Of a stretch of DNA of 64,000 nucleotides, positions 21,101 through 32,276 are shown one piece after another. The notes under the pieces were generated by a model that saw only the letters and a list, made by a program, of their open reading frames with translations, was not told the DNA's origin and made no database searches. The translations under genes and the position numbers were made by a program. Location: assembly GCF_023586525.1 (NCBI RefSeq), contig NZ_CP097763.1, positions 496,001-560,000 of the forward strand, written 5' to 3'. Source of the stretch: Candidatus Blochmannia vicinus. GTDB lineage: Bacteria; Pseudomonadota; Gammaproteobacteria; Enterobacterales; Enterobacteriaceae. Each line of letters begins with the position of its first letter. Within the stretch, counting starts at the first letter, position 1.

Positions 21101-22033
21101 ATGGAATTTATTAGGGGATTACACAATATAAAATCTCGTCATAAAGGTTGTATACTTACTATCGGTAATTTTGATGGATTTCATCGTGGACATCAAGCAT
21201 TAATTTCAAAATTACAAAAAGAAAGGAATCATTTAAAATTACCTGTTATGGTTATGATTTTTGAACCACAACCCAGAGAATATTTATCTAATATCATAAC
21301 AATACGATTAACTAGGTTACGAGATAAAATTAATTATTTATATACTGCAGGTGTAGATGTTATTCTATGTATTGCTTTCAATAAAAAATTTGCTTCAATA
21401 GAAGCATATAATTTCATTAAGAATATATTAATCTATAAACTAGGAGTACAGTTTGTTTATATCGGAGATGATTTTAGGTTCGGAGCTTTTAGAAAAGGAG
21501 ATTTTTTTTTATTGAAAAAAATAAGTAAACATGAAGGTTTTAAAGTAATACGCACTACTGCTTATCTTGATTCGCACGGAAAAAGAATAAGCAGCACTGC
21601 GATACGTGAGGCTTTAATAGAAAACAGAATTTTAGATGCTGAATTATTACTGGGACATTCTTATTGTATTTCTGGTAGAGTAGTACGTGGAGATAGTTTA
21701 GGACGCAAACTTGGGTTTCCTACGGCTAATATATCATTACAGGGAAAAAGATTACCTATACGTGGTGTATATGCGGTAGAAGTATATGGTATTTCTAATC
21801 TGCCATTACCAGGTATAGCTAATATAGGAATACGTCCTACAATTACTGGTAAAAATCAACAACAATTAGAAGTGCATTTGTTAAACATCTCTGTAAATCT
21901 GTATACTTATCACATTAAAGTAGTTTTTTTAGCTAAAATACGTGATGAACAATATTTCACTTCTATGAAAAGATTACAACATCAAATCAAAACCGATATA
22001 ATAAACGTACGTAGTTATTTTAACAAAAAATAA
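21101..22033 (+). CDS. ribF: Bifunctional riboflavin kinase / FAD synthetase
   Basis: RibF phosphorylates riboflavin to FMN and adenylylates FMN to FAD. At 310 aa (E. coli 313) it has the N-terminal nucleotidyltransferase domain (GNFDGFHRGHQAL near 24-36, then GDDFRFG and ISSTAIREAL) and the C-terminal flavokinase domain (GRVVRGDSLGRKLGFPTANI near 197-216, PLPGIANIGIRPT, QLEVHLL). The ATG at 21101 aligns with the E. coli start (MEFIRGLHN against MKLIRGIHN), although no Shine-Dalgarno sequence is visible. It begins the ribF-ileS-lspA-ispH run. Confidence 0.96.
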   Translation: MEFIRGLHNIKSRHKGCILTIGNFDGFHRGHQALISKLQKERNHLKLPVMVMIFEPQPREYLSNIITIRLTRLRDKINYLYTAGVDVILCIAFNKKFASIEAYNFIKNILIYKLGVQFVYIGDDFRFGAFRKGDFFLLKKISKHEGFKVIRTTAYLDSHGKRISSTAIREALIENRILDAELLLGHSYCISGRVVRGDSLGRKLGFPTANISLQGKRLPIRGVYAVEVYGISNLPLPGIANIGIRPTITGKNQQQLEVHLLNISVNLYTYHIKVVFLAKIRDEQYFTSMKRLQHQIKTDIINVRSYFNKK

Positions 22034-22069
22034 TATCAACAAAATTTATAAAAATGGAATAATTTATAA

Positions 22070-24898
22070 ATGATGAACTATAAAAATACTTTAAATTTAC
22101 CATATACATCGTTTCCGATGCGTGCTAATTTAGCTATATGTGAACCCGACATATTAACGCGTTGGTATAAAAATAATTTATATGAAGCGATTCGTCTAAA
22201 AAAAAATAAAAAAAAACTGTTTTTGTTACACGATGGTCCGCCTTATGTAAATGGTAATATTCATTTAGGACATGCAGTTAACAAGGTACTTAAAGATATT
22301 ATTCTTAAATATAAAGGATTTATGGGGTATAATGCCCCTTATATCCCGGGTTGGGATTGTCATGGATTACCTATCGAACTGCAAGTAGAACGATTGATAG
22401 GACAACCGGGAATTAATATTGATCCAAACGAATTTCGAAATATCTGTCGTAATTATGTTTTAGATCAAATAGAAATACAAAAAAAAGATTTTATGAGGTT
22501 AGGTGTTTTAGGGGACTGGGATAGATCTTATTTAACAATGGATTTTAAGACTGAAGCGAACATTATTCGTACTTTAAGTAAAGTGATATCTTGTGGTTAT
22601 TTTTATAAAGGCATTAAACCAATACATTGGTGTTTTCAGTGTCGTTCCGTATTAGCTGAATCAGAAGTAGAATATAACAATTATTTATCTTCCGCTATTG
22701 ATGTTACTTTTTCTGCAGTAGATAGTGTTCGTGTTTCTGAAATATTTAATATTAATTTATATAAACATACTATTGAATTAGTTATATGGACTACTACTCC
22801 TTGGACATTACCTGCTAATCAGGCTATTTCTGTACATCCTGATTACAGTTATCAATTAATTTTGATAAATGATAATAGATATATAATTATTGCAGCCAAT
22901 TTGGTAGATATTGTAATGGAACGCATACAATGTTTGTCTTGGAAGATTTTAGGAGAAACTTTAGGTAATTCTTTAGAATCGTTAAAATTTCATCATCCAT
23001 TTATGTCTTTTGATGTCCCTATTGTATTGAGTTATCATGTAACATTAGATGCTGGAACAGGAGCAGTACATATAGCTCCAAATCATGGTATTGATGACTA
23101 TATTATAGCTCAAAAATACAATTTAAAAAAAATTGATAACATAATAAACGATACGGGATATTATATATCTGATATACATCCTATGTTAAATGGAGTACAT
23201 ATTTTTCAATCAAATAATATAATAATAAATTTACTGAATCAGTTGGGTGCTTTATTACATGTAAATTACGATTATAAACATAGTTATCCATATTGTTGGC
23301 GTCATGAAGTTCCTGTTATATTTAAAACTACTTCACAATGGTTTTTAAGTATAGATAAATATAACTTAAGAGATCAATTATTACATGTAATACATAAAGT
23401 ACGCTGGATTCCAGAAAGAAGTAAATCTAGTATTGAAACAATGATTATTAATAGACCCGATTGGTGTCTTTCAAGGCAGCGTGTTTGGGGTGTGCCAATA
23501 CCTTTATTCATTCATAAACAAACAAATATTTTACATCCACGTACATTTGAATTAATGGAAATAGTTGCGCAACGTGTAGAACAATATGGAATACAAGCGT
23601 GGTGGGATCTAAAAGTTGAAGATATTTTAGAAAAAGAAGTAGATCAATATGAAAAAGTATTAGATACACTGGATGTTTGGTTTGACTCTGGTTCTACTTG
23701 TGATTCAGTAATACCAGAAAGATTCAAATATCATAAACATTTACCAGATTTATATTTAGAAGGTTCAGATCAATATCGGGGTTGGTTTATGTCGTCTTTA
23801 ATTATATCAACTATCATTAAAGGTAAAGCTCCTTATAGAGAAGTATTAAGTCATGGGTTCACTGTAGATGCTCAGGGACGTAAAATGTCTAAATCTCTTG
23901 GAAATGTTATTAGCCCACAGGAAATAATAAAGAATTTTGGAGCAGATATTTTGCGGTTATGGATAGCTTCTTCTGATTATTCTAAAGATATGACGATTTC
24001 CGATGATATTTTAAAACATACAGCTGATATATATCGGCGTATTCGTAATACAGCTCGATTTTGTTTAGCTAATATTAGTGATTTTAATCCGGAAAAAGAA
24101 TGTGTGCATCCAGAAAACATGATCGCAATAGATTGTTGGGCAGTAAATTGTGCTTTATCTGTGCAATTAGGAGTAATATCAGATTATAAAAAATATAATT
24201 TTCATAATGTGATACGGCGGGTTATGCAGTTTTGTTCAGTAGAAATGGGTTCTTTTTATTTAGATATTATTAAGGATCGACAGTACACTACAAAAAAAAA
24301 TAGCACGGCGCGTCGTAGTTGTCAAACTGCATTATATCATATTATTGAATCTATGGTACGTTGGATAGCTCCAATTTTATCTTTTACTGCTGATGAAATT
24401 TGGAAATATATTCCAGGAAATCGATCAGAATATGTGTTTACTGAAGAGTGGTATGATGGGTTATTTAGCATTAATTCAACACAAGTTATGAGCAATAACC
24501 ATTGGAATACTTTTTTAAATGTTCGGAACGAAGTAAATAAAACAGTTGAACAAGCGCGTCTTAACGGAATTATTAGAGGATCTTTAGATGCTAGTGTAGT
24601 TTTATATGCTATTCCAGAATTAGCGAGCAAATTACGTATATTAGATAATGAACTGTCTTTTGGATTGATAACATCCTCTGCTATAGTTTTAGATTATGAC
24701 GATAAATTTAATAGAACTACATATAAACCAGAAGGAATACCAGGATTACAGATTTTTTTAGAAAAAGCTAAAGGAAAAAAGTGTTTGCGTTGTTGGCATT
24801 ATAGATTAGACGTTGATCAAAATAAACATTATTCAAATATTTGTGCGCGTTGTGTTTCTAATATAGCTGGGCCAGGAGAAAATCGTAGGTTCTTTTAA
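22070..24898 (+). CDS. ileS: Isoleucyl-tRNA synthetase
   Basis: IleS charges tRNA-Ile and edits Val-tRNA-Ile. The 942-aa protein (E. coli 938) is a complete class Ia synthetase: HLGH signature in PPYVNGNIHLGHAV (near 62-75), the CP1 editing domain (TTTPWTLPANQA, DAGTGAVHIAPNHG), KMSKS at 605-609, the anticodon-binding helical domain, and a C-terminal zinc module (CLRCWHY followed by CARC). Two adjacent ATGs (22070 and 22073) are possible starts; the first is used here. Its TAA overlaps the lspA ATG by one base, so the two are translationally coupled, as in E. coli. Confidence 0.97.
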   Translation: MMNYKNTLNLPYTSFPMRANLAICEPDILTRWYKNNLYEAIRLKKNKKKLFLLHDGPPYVNGNIHLGHAVNKVLKDIILKYKGFMGYNAPYIPGWDCHGLPIELQVERLIGQPGINIDPNEFRNICRNYVLDQIEIQKKDFMRLGVLGDWDRSYLTMDFKTEANIIRTLSKVISCGYFYKGIKPIHWCFQCRSVLAESEVEYNNYLSSAIDVTFSAVDSVRVSEIFNINLYKHTIELVIWTTTPWTLPANQAISVHPDYSYQLILINDNRYIIIAANLVDIVMERIQCLSWKILGETLGNSLESLKFHHPFMSFDVPIVLSYHVTLDAGTGAVHIAPNHGIDDYIIAQKYNLKKIDNIINDTGYYISDIHPMLNGVHIFQSNNIIINLLNQLGALLHVNYDYKHSYPYCWRHEVPVIFKTTSQWFLSIDKYNLRDQLLHVIHKVRWIPERSKSSIETMIINRPDWCLSRQRVWGVPIPLFIHKQTNILHPRTFELMEIVAQRVEQYGIQAWWDLKVEDILEKEVDQYEKVLDTLDVWFDSGSTCDSVIPERFKYHKHLPDLYLEGSDQYRGWFMSSLIISTIIKGKAPYREVLSHGFTVDAQGRKMSKSLGNVISPQEIIKNFGADILRLWIASSDYSKDMTISDDILKHTADIYRRIRNTARFCLANISDFNPEKECVHPENMIAIDCWAVNCALSVQLGVISDYKKYNFHNVIRRVMQFCSVEMGSFYLDIIKDRQYTTKKNSTARRSCQTALYHIIESMVRWIAPILSFTADEIWKYIPGNRSEYVFTEEWYDGLFSINSTQVMSNNHWNTFLNVRNEVNKTVEQARLNGIIRGSLDASVVLYAIPELASKLRILDNELSFGLITSSAIVLDYDDKFNRTTYKPEGIPGLQIFLEKAKGKKCLRCWHYRLDVDQNKHYSNICARCVSNIAGPGENRRFF

Positions 24899-25380
24899 TG
24901 CAACATAAACAATATAATCATAAAAATTTAAAATGGTTATGGTTATCTATACTATTGATGTTATTAGATATAGAAACTAAATATTTAATAAAGACTCATT
25001 TTTTGATTGGAGAAGTGTTATCAGTAGTACCTGGTATTAATTTTTATTATATTCACAACTCGGGATTGGCTTTTGGGATATTCGCTAATGTTAATGTATA
25101 TTATCGTTTAATATTTATATGGATAACAATATTAATTATTATGGCATTTGTTATAACTTTATATAAAATGATTGAATATTCTAAATGTTATAGTATATCT
25201 TGTTCTATGGTTATTGGAGGAGCTTTAGGAAATCTATTAGATCGTGTGTTGTATGGAACAGTGGTGGACTTTATTGACGTATATATTAAAAGTTGGCATT
25301 GGCCAACTTTTAATATTGCAGATATGGCTATTTGTATAGGAACTATTATTTTAATAGTAAAGCATTATTGTGATTTTTAA
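24898..25380 (+). CDS. lspA: Lipoprotein signal peptidase (SPase II)
   Basis: LspA is the inner-membrane aspartyl protease that removes signal peptides from prolipoproteins. The 160-aa product (E. coli 164) has four hydrophobic segments. The two catalytic Asp regions are seen as GGALGNLLDRVLYGTVVDF and TFNIADMAICIG, along with the family motif YIHNSGLAFGIF. The start overlaps the ileS stop. In E. coli fkpB separates lspA from ispH; here it is gone and ispH follows after 88 bp. Confidence 0.95.
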   Translation: MQHKQYNHKNLKWLWLSILLMLLDIETKYLIKTHFLIGEVLSVVPGINFYYIHNSGLAFGIFANVNVYYRLIFIWITILIIMAFVITLYKMIEYSKCYSISCSMVIGGALGNLLDRVLYGTVVDFIDVYIKSWHWPTFNIADMAICIGTIILIVKHYCDF

Positions 25381-25468
25381 GAAATTTTAATTTAAGATAT
25401 TCATATATGTCGATTAAAAATATACGATGATATCGTATTACTATGTTTGTATATAGGGGGGTGTAGAT

Positions 25469-26404
25469 ATTAAAGTTGTATTGGCTAATCCACGTGGATT
25501 CTGTGCAGGAGTAAATCGAGCAATTAATATTGTTGAGAAAGCTATTCAAGTATATGGTACTCCTATTTATGTAAAACATGAGTTAGTACATAATAGTTAT
25601 GTAGTGAACCAATTATCAAAGAAAGGTATTGTTTTTATTGAACAAATAAATGAAGTACCCAATGGATCGGTTCTAATTTTTTCTGCTCATGGAGTGTCAA
25701 AAAAGATACGAGAAGAAGCTAAAATTAAGAGTTTAGTAGTACTCGATGCCACTTGTCCATTAGTTACTAAAGTGCATATGGAGGTTGCACGCGCTAATCG
25801 TAACGATATGGAAGTTATTTTAATAGGGCATGCTGGTCATCCAGAAGTAGAAGGAACGATGGGCCAATATATTTCTAAAAATTCTGAAAAAAAAATATAT
25901 TTAGTTGAATCTCAATCAGACGCTTGGTTGCTTAAGGTAAATTATCCAAATAATTTGTTTCTTGTAACACAAACAACTTTGTCAATAGATGATACTGCAG
26001 AAATTGTTACGATTTTACATAAGAGATTTCCTAATATTCTAAGTTCTAGAAAAAATGATATTTGTTATGCCACATTTAATAGACAGAATGCCCTTAAAAA
26101 TTTAGCTTTAACAGTAGAGATAATATTTGTTGTAGGATCAAGGATGTCATCTAATTCTATGAGGTTAATTGAATTAGCACATCGTATTGGAAAAATTTCA
26201 TATTTAATTAGTCATGCTAATGATATTCAAAAAGATTGGTTGCGTGGAATAAATAATATTGGTATTACTGCTGGAGCATCAGCTCCGGATATCTTAGTAC
26301 ATCAAGTTCTAAATAAGTTACGTATATTAAGTAAAGATCATTTTGTTGTTGAAGAAATGATCGGACAAGAAGAGAATATGTTTTTTAATATGCCTAAAAT
26401 TTAA
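25469..26404 (+). CDS. ispH: 4-hydroxy-3-methylbut-2-enyl diphosphate reductase, probable AUU start
   Basis: IspH is the [4Fe-4S] enzyme of the last MEP step, giving IPP and DMAPP for undecaprenyl and quinone chains. The three cluster cysteines are present ([24 protein letters not shown]), as are HEVV/HELVHN-type and SSNSMRL motifs. Start choice: an in-frame TAG at 25454 limits the options. The first ATG/GTG/TTG in frame is TTG 25481, which cuts off the conserved first strand. ATT at 25469 gives (M)[10 protein letters not shown], matching E. coli MQILLANPRGF residue for residue, and AGGGGGG ends 7 bp before it. I therefore propose an AUU start, as in infC. The length is then 311 aa (E. coli 316). 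Confidence 0.93.
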   Translation: MKVVLANPRGFCAGVNRAINIVEKAIQVYGTPIYVKHELVHNSYVVNQLSKKGIVFIEQINEVPNGSVLIFSAHGVSKKIREEAKIKSLVVLDATCPLVTKVHMEVARANRNDMEVILIGHAGHPEVEGTMGQYISKNSEKKIYLVESQSDAWLLKVNYPNNLFLVTQTTLSIDDTAEIVTILHKRFPNILSSRKNDICYATFNRQNALKNLALTVEIIFVVGSRMSSNSMRLIELAHRIGKISYLISHANDIQKDWLRGINNIGITAGASAPDILVHQVLNKLRILSKDHFVVEEMIGQEENMFFNMPKI

Positions 26405-26503
26405 TATATTAAATAATAATATATTTATTAATTTAGTGTAAGAGTAAAACCTTATAGTTTCAAGTAAAATAAAATAGCATAAAACGGTATAACGATGGTA
26501 TAT

Positions 26504-26544
26504 ATTATTTATTGTATTTCATTAAATAAAATACAATAAATAAT
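26504..26544. repeat. Hairpin, 16-bp perfect stem
   Basis: The arm at 26504-26519 (ATTATTTATTGTATTT) is exactly mirrored at 26529-26544 around a 9-nt loop. It lies in the 255-bp ispH-dapB spacer, where E. coli has rihC. It may act as a terminator or RNA-stability element for ispH; no separate T-run follows. Confidence 0.8.
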
Positions 26545-26659
26545 TACTAAAAATTTGTTGAATATTTATATTTTATTGTTCCATATCAAGTATGGAATCA
26601 AATCATAGTTGTACATTCTTCTATATACAATAAGTACTATTATAGGGTATATAAAAATT

Positions 26660-27511
26660 ATGAATGATGCACTTCTTCGTATTGCCGTTACGGGAGTAAC
26701 CGGGCGTATGGGTAAAAAAATAATACAATGTATCGTTAAAGGAGAAAAAAAATTTAGTCAAAAAATCATTTTAGGAGCTGCTATAACACGTTCAAATGCT
26801 AGTATTTGTGGAATGGATGTTGGAAAGTTAATAAAAACTGATACTTTAGGAATAACAGTTACTGATGATCTCGAGTTAGTTAAAAATGACTTCGATGTTT
26901 TAGTAGATTTTACTGCTCCTAGTATATCTATGGAATATTTAAAATTTTGTGTTAATAATAATAAAAATATAGTTATTGGTACGACTGGGTTTAATAAGGC
27001 TGATGAGAGTTGTATTATGAATGCGTCTCGAAAGATAGGAATTGTATTTTCTTCCAATTTTAGTATAGGTATAGCATTAATATCAAGATTGTTACACAGG
27101 ATTACGCATATCATAGGTGATAATTCAGATATCAGTATTGTTGAAGCGCATCATAATAAAAAAAGTGATATTCCATCTGGAACTGCTTTAATGATAAAAA
27201 ATACTATTGTAAATGCATTAAGATCTACCCACTCTATAGCAGCTATGAATCGAAATGTTGATTACCCAACATATTCATCAGTATCATCTTCCGATCGTAA
27301 TATTTCAATTCATTCGATACGTGCTGGGAATATTATTGGAGAACATACTGTTTTATTTATAGGATCAGAAGAGCGCTTAGAAATAACACATAAAGCATTA
27401 GATCGCACAATTTTTGCTCATGGGGCATTACATTCTGCTATTTGGTTAGGATATGATAAAGTAGGATTATTTAATATAGGAGATACTTTAGGAATAAATG
27501 CGTTGTTATAA
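26660..27511 (+). CDS. dapB: 4-hydroxy-tetrahydrodipicolinate reductase
   Basis: DapB reduces the DapA product in the lysine/meso-diaminopimelate pathway, which feeds the murein precursor used by MurE in this window. From the ATG at 26660 the protein has 283 residues (E. coli 273). Seen: the NAD(P)-binding loop AVTGVTGRMGKKI near the N terminus, DFTAPS, GTTGFN, the catalytic EAHHNKKSDIPSGTAL, and the C-terminal TFAHGALHSAIWL-like region. An in-frame upstream start at 26609 would add 17 hydrophobic, unmatched residues and is rejected. It is separated from both neighbours by spacers containing strong hairpins, so it may be transcribed alone. Confidence 0.96.
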   Translation: MNDALLRIAVTGVTGRMGKKIIQCIVKGEKKFSQKIILGAAITRSNASICGMDVGKLIKTDTLGITVTDDLELVKNDFDVLVDFTAPSISMEYLKFCVNNNKNIVIGTTGFNKADESCIMNASRKIGIVFSSNFSIGIALISRLLHRITHIIGDNSDISIVEAHHNKKSDIPSGTALMIKNTIVNALRSTHSIAAMNRNVDYPTYSSVSSSDRNISIHSIRAGNIIGEHTVLFIGSEERLEITHKALDRTIFAHGALHSAIWLGYDKVGLFNIGDTLGINALL

Positions 27512-27583
27512 TTACTTGAGATAGAGACAATAATAGTAGAGTTTTGTATATTGTATTTAATAATTGAAATATTTGGAAAATTA

Positions 27584-27636
27584 ATAATAAAATAAAACAT
27601 GTGTAAATTTTATTTACACATGTTTTATTTTATTAT
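27584..27636. repeat. Perfect 25-bp hairpin after dapB
   Basis: Positions 27584-27608 are the exact reverse complement of 27612-27636 with a TTT loop. The core ACATGTGTAAAT is flanked by A-rich left and T-rich right arms, so the right arm itself ends in a T-rich tract. It stands 73 bp after the dapB stop and could terminate dapB transcription before carA. Confidence 0.9.
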
Positions 27637-27747
27637 ACTATAATATTAATTATAATTTAATATCTAACTCATCAATTTCCTTTAATAAATTAAATATAGA
27701 TTATATATTTAATAATTAATTTACTCGATGAATATAGAGGTATTTTG

Positions 27748-28887
27748 ATGAAACCGGCATTATTGGTACTAGAAGATGGCAATCAATTCTATGGTTATGC
27801 AATAGGAGCTGAAGGTGAAACAGTAGGAGAAGTAGTGTTCAATACATCAATGACGGGATATCAAGAAATAATTACTGATCCTTCTTATGCGTATCAAATA
27901 GTAATTTTAACTTATCCTCATATTGGAAATGTTGGAACCAATGAACTTGATAATGAATCTTCTTGCATTCAGGTAAGAGGGCTTATTATTCATAATTTAG
28001 CCACTACTGTTAGTAATTTTCGTCATACGTTAACTCTTTCAGACTATTTAATACAACAAAATGTTGTTGGTATTGCTGGAGTAGACACTCGTAAATTAAC
28101 TCGATTAATACGAGAAAAAGGAATGCAACATGGTTGCATTATTGCTCATGATGCTCCTAATGCTGCTTTAGCGTTACGTAGAGCTCGTGAATTTCCTGGA
28201 TTGCACGGACTTAATCTTGCTCACAAAGTAAGTACTTCTCAACAATATATATGGAATCAAGGTACTTGGGATATCAAATCTGGAGTATTTGTTACCCCAT
28301 TAAGTTTACCTTATCGTGTGGTAGTATATGATTTTGGTATTAAACGAAACATCATGCGTATATTAGTAGATTATGGTTGTTTATTAACTGTAGTCCCGGC
28401 GCATACCACAGCGCGCGAAATAATTAATATGAAACCAGATGGAATTTTTTTAGCTAATGGGCCCGGAGATCCAAATGCATATGGATATGCAATTAATTCT
28501 ATTCAAATTTTTTTAAATACCACTAAAATACCGTTATTTGGAATTTGTTTAGGTCATCAATTACTAGCGCTAGCTAATGGAGCAAAAATAATAAAAATGA
28601 AATTTGGTCATCATGGATCTAATCATCCGGTAAAAGATATAGAAACAAATAAAGTTATAATAACTACTCAAAACCATAATTTTGTAGTAGATAAAAAAAC
28701 TTTACCTGATACTTTAAAAATAACACATATTTCATTATTTGACGGTACATTACAAGGTATCCGCCATATTAATAAACCTGCTTTTAGTTTCCAGGGCCAT
28801 CCAGAAGCTAGTCCTGGTCCTCACGATGCTACATCATCATTATTCAGTCATTTCATCAAATTAATTAAAAATTATCGTAATAAATAA
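27748..28887 (+). CDS. carA: Carbamoyl-phosphate synthase small subunit (glutaminase)
   Basis: CarA hydrolyses glutamine and channels ammonia to CarB to make carbamoyl phosphate for pyrimidines and arginine. At 379 aa (E. coli 382) it has the N-terminal CPS small-chain domain ([24 protein letters not shown]) and a class I glutamine amidotransferase domain: NGPGDP, the nucleophile Cys267 in [12 protein letters not shown], and the His/Glu pair in [14 protein letters not shown]. The ATG at 27748 has GAGG 7 bp upstream. A TTG directly before it (27745) aligns equally well with the E. coli N terminus and cannot be excluded. The arginine/pyrimidine operator sites of E. coli carAB are not apparent. 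Confidence 0.97.
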   Translation: MKPALLVLEDGNQFYGYAIGAEGETVGEVVFNTSMTGYQEIITDPSYAYQIVILTYPHIGNVGTNELDNESSCIQVRGLIIHNLATTVSNFRHTLTLSDYLIQQNVVGIAGVDTRKLTRLIREKGMQHGCIIAHDAPNAALALRRAREFPGLHGLNLAHKVSTSQQYIWNQGTWDIKSGVFVTPLSLPYRVVVYDFGIKRNIMRILVDYGCLLTVVPAHTTAREIINMKPDGIFLANGPGDPNAYGYAINSIQIFLNTTKIPLFGICLGHQLLALANGAKIIKMKFGHHGSNHPVKDIETNKVIITTQNHNFVVDKKTLPDTLKITHISLFDGTLQGIRHINKPAFSFQGHPEASPGPHDATSSLFSHFIKLIKNYRNK

Positions 28888-28907
28888 TATGTTTGGAGAG
28901 TACAAAC

Positions 28908-31900
28908 ATGCCAAAAAGAACCGATATACAAAGCATCTTGCTATTGGGAGCTGGGCCAATTATTATCGGGCAAGCCTGTGAATTTGATTACTCTGGAGCA
29001 CAAGCTTGTAAAGCATTACGTGAAGAAGGATATCGTCTTGTTTTAGTAAACTCTAATCCTGCTACAATTATGACAGATCCTGATATGGCTGACGCAACTT
29101 ATATTGAAGCAATTCAATGGGAGATGATATCTAAAATTATTGAAAAAGAACGTCCAGACGCACTACTTCCAACCATGGGTGGGCAAACTGCTTTGAATTG
29201 CACTTTAGATTTAGAACGTCACGGAATTTTAAGAAAATTTAATATCATAACTATCGGAGCAACGATAGACTCGATTTATAAAGCAGAAGACCGCCAAAGA
29301 TTTCGAGAGTCTATGGAAAAAATTGGTTTAGATATAGCCCGATCTGAAATTGCGCACGATATAAATGAAGCTATGATAACTTTAGAAAAAATTGGACTAC
29401 CTTGTATTATTCGCCCTTCTTTTACTTTAGGAGGAAGTGGAGGAGGTGTTGCTTATACTGAAGAAGAATTTAAAAAGCTTTGCAAATATGGATTAAATTT
29501 ATCTCCTAATCATGAGCTTTTAATTGATGAATCTTTAATTGGTTGGAAAGAATATGAAATGGAAGTAATTCGTGATATTAAAGACAATTGTATAATTGTA
29601 TGTTCTATAGAAAACGTTGATCCTATGGGCATCCATACTGGTGATTCTATTACTGTGGCGCCGGCTCAAACTTTAACTGATAAAGAATATCAGGTTATGA
29701 GAAATGCTTCAATAATGGTATTACGTGAAATTGGAGTAGAGACTGGTGGAGCTAACGTACAATTTGCAGTGAATCCAAATAATGGAAGACTTCTTGTCAT
29801 TGAAATGAATCCAAGAGTATCACGATCATCAGCATTAGCTTCAAAAGCAACTGGATTTCCTATAGCTAAAATAGCTACTAAACTGGCAGTAGGATATACT
29901 CTAGATGAATTATCAAATGATATTACAAATGGATGCATTCCTGCATCTTTTGAGCCATCTATAGATTATGTAGTAACTAAAATTCCACGTTTTGATTTTG
30001 AAAAATTTCCAGGACGACACAATAATAGATTAACAACTCAAATGAAATCAGTGGGTGAAGTGATGGCGATTGGACGTAGTCAACAAGAATCTCTACAAAA
30101 AGCAATACGTGGACTGGAGATAGGAGTAACAGGATTAGATTCCAAAATTAATTTAGATCATCCTAAAGCATTTAATATTATTAAATATGAATTAAAAAAT
30201 GCTAGCAGTAACAGAATATGGTACATTGCTGATGCTTTCCGATATGGAATATCTTTAGAACAAATTTTTCATTTAACTAATATCGATCGTTGGTTTTTAG
30301 CTCAAATTGAAGAATTAATACAATTAGAAAATGATATAATATCCACAGGAATATCATACCTTAATAGAAATCAGTTATATTTTCTTAAAAAGAAAGGATT
30401 TTCTGACGCAAGATTAGGAAAATTGACAGGTGTATCAGAAAACAAGATTCGTGCATTAAGATTTATGTATGATATACATCCTGTATATAAACATGTAGAT
30501 GCCTGTGCGGCAGAATTTTCTACTGATACTTCTTACATGTATTCTACTTATGATGGTGAGTGTGAATCCCAGTTCAAGCAAAATAATAAAACTATCATGA
30601 TATTAGGAGGGGGACCCAATCGTATTGGGCAAGGTATTGAATTTGATTACTGCTGTGTTCATGCAGCATTAACATTGCGTGAAAGTGGATATAATGTAAT
30701 CATGGTAAATTGTAATCCCGAAACTGTTTCTACTGACTATGATATATCAGATATGCTTTATTTTGAACCAATTACTTTAGAGGATGTTTTAGAAATAATA
30801 CGTATTACTAAACCAACAGGCGTAATTATTCAATATGGAGGACAAACTCCATTAAAATTAGCTAAAGCAATGGAGGCAGCTGGAATATCTATTATAGGTA
30901 CTAGCCCAGATGCGATTGATCAAGCAGAAAACAGAGAACGATTCCAGCGTGCGATAAAATGTTTAGGATTACAACAACCTAATAATGTTACCGTTACATC
31001 ATTAGAATCAGCTTTAAAAAACGCCAAAATCATAGGATATCCTATAGTGGTGAGACCTTCTTATGTTTTAGGAGGCAGAGCTATGGAGATAGTATATAAC
31101 AAAAAAGAATTATTATGTTATTTTAAAAATGCTGTTAAAGTCTCTAATAATGCTCCAGTTTTATTAGATCATTTTCTAGAAAATGCAATTGAAGTAGATG
31201 TAGATGCTATTTGTGATGGACAGCAGGTATTTATTGGAGGAATTATGGAACATATTGAATACGCGGGAGTACATTCTGGAGATTCAGCATGTTCTTTACC
31301 AGCTTATACATTGAATAAAAATATTCAAGATAAGATACGGTGTCAAGTAAAAAAACTAGCATTCAAATTTAATATAAGAGGTTTAGTTAACATACAATTT
31401 GCAATACAAAAAAATGAAATTTATATAATTGAGATTAATCCAAGAGCGTCACGTACAGTTCCTTTCGTATCTAAAGCTACTGGTATAGCATTAGCAAAAA
31501 TTGGGACTCGAGTGATGATTGGGCAATCTTTATTGGATCAAGGTATTATAAAAGAAGTGATTCCTCCTTATTTTTCAGTGAAAGAGGTAGTATTGCCGTT
31601 TAATAAATTTATTGATATAAATCCAAAATTAGGACCAGAAATGAGATCTACAGGGGAAGTGATGGGCATTGGTCGAACTTTTGAAGAAGCATTTGCTAAA
31701 GCAACAGTAAATAGTCAATCTTATATTAAAAAACATGGTGAGATATTATTATCATTATCTAAAAGAGATACAGATAAAGCGATAGATTTAGTTACTAAAT
31801 TTATTCAAAATGGTTTTATGTTAGATGTTTCATATGAAACAGCAAAGATGTTAAAAAGTGTTGGCATTGTTTCTCAAATGATTAGGCCAGTGCACATAGC

Positions 31901-32138
31901 TAATACATATATTCACAAAAAAATTAAAAATGGTGAATATAGTTATGTTGTAGATACTACTACAACAGATGAAGTTAGCGGTAATAATACTACATTGCTG
32001 TGTCGTATCGCACTGCAACATAATATTCATTATGGTACTACAATAAATGGGAGTTTTGCTGCGGCAATATCATTAACTATTGATACTACGGAACATGTTA
32101 TATCAATTCAAGATATGCATTCTAAAATAGAATATTAA
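28908..32138 (+). CDS. carB: Carbamoyl-phosphate synthase large subunit
   Basis: CarB makes carbamoyl phosphate from bicarbonate, ammonia and two ATP. The 1076-aa product (E. coli 1073) contains the two homologous ATP-grasp halves. The first starts [20 protein letters not shown] and has [13 protein letters not shown]; the second starts [19 protein letters not shown] and has [16 protein letters not shown]. Between them is the oligomerisation region, and the MGS-type allosteric domain is C-terminal (ending in DMHSKIEY). The start is the ATG at 28908 ([12 protein letters not shown]) with GGAGAG 7 bp before it; an in-frame ATG at 28893 would overlap that site and is rejected. carA lies 20 bp upstream. 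Confidence 0.97.
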   Translation: MPKRTDIQSILLLGAGPIIIGQACEFDYSGAQACKALREEGYRLVLVNSNPATIMTDPDMADATYIEAIQWEMISKIIEKERPDALLPTMGGQTALNCTLDLERHGILRKFNIITIGATIDSIYKAEDRQRFRESMEKIGLDIARSEIAHDINEAMITLEKIGLPCIIRPSFTLGGSGGGVAYTEEEFKKLCKYGLNLSPNHELLIDESLIGWKEYEMEVIRDIKDNCIIVCSIENVDPMGIHTGDSITVAPAQTLTDKEYQVMRNASIMVLREIGVETGGANVQFAVNPNNGRLLVIEMNPRVSRSSALASKATGFPIAKIATKLAVGYTLDELSNDITNGCIPASFEPSIDYVVTKIPRFDFEKFPGRHNNRLTTQMKSVGEVMAIGRSQQESLQKAIRGLEIGVTGLDSKINLDHPKAFNIIKYELKNASSNRIWYIADAFRYGISLEQIFHLTNIDRWFLAQIEELIQLENDIISTGISYLNRNQLYFLKKKGFSDARLGKLTGVSENKIRALRFMYDIHPVYKHVDACAAEFSTDTSYMYSTYDGECESQFKQNNKTIMILGGGPNRIGQGIEFDYCCVHAALTLRESGYNVIMVNCNPETVSTDYDISDMLYFEPITLEDVLEIIRITKPTGVIIQYGGQTPLKLAKAMEAAGISIIGTSPDAIDQAENRERFQRAIKCLGLQQPNNVTVTSLESALKNAKIIGYPIVVRPSYVLGGRAMEIVYNKKELLCYFKNAVKVSNNAPVLLDHFLENAIEVDVDAICDGQQVFIGGIMEHIEYAGVHSGDSACSLPAYTLNKNIQDKIRCQVKKLAFKFNIRGLVNIQFAIQKNEIYIIEINPRASRTVPFVSKATGIALAKIGTRVMIGQSLLDQGIIKEVIPPYFSVKEVVLPFNKFIDINPKLGPEMRSTGEVMGIGRTFEEAFAKATVNSQSYIKKHGEILLSLSKRDTDKAIDLVTKFIQNGFMLDVSYETAKMLKSVGIVSQMIRPVHIANTYIHKKIKNGEYSYVVDTTTTDEVSGNNTTLLCRIALQHNIHYGTTINGSFAAAISLTIDTTEHVISIQDMHSKIEY

Positions 32139-32276
32139 TTTATAATTTAATAATATGTAGATAAATGTAATTATAAAAATGGTGTGTATTTTTGATAAAA
32201 TTACTACTGGCGTAATTAGATAGGTATTATTTAAAAATATTTTGTTTAATTTAATAAGCATTAAAATCTCTTATAT

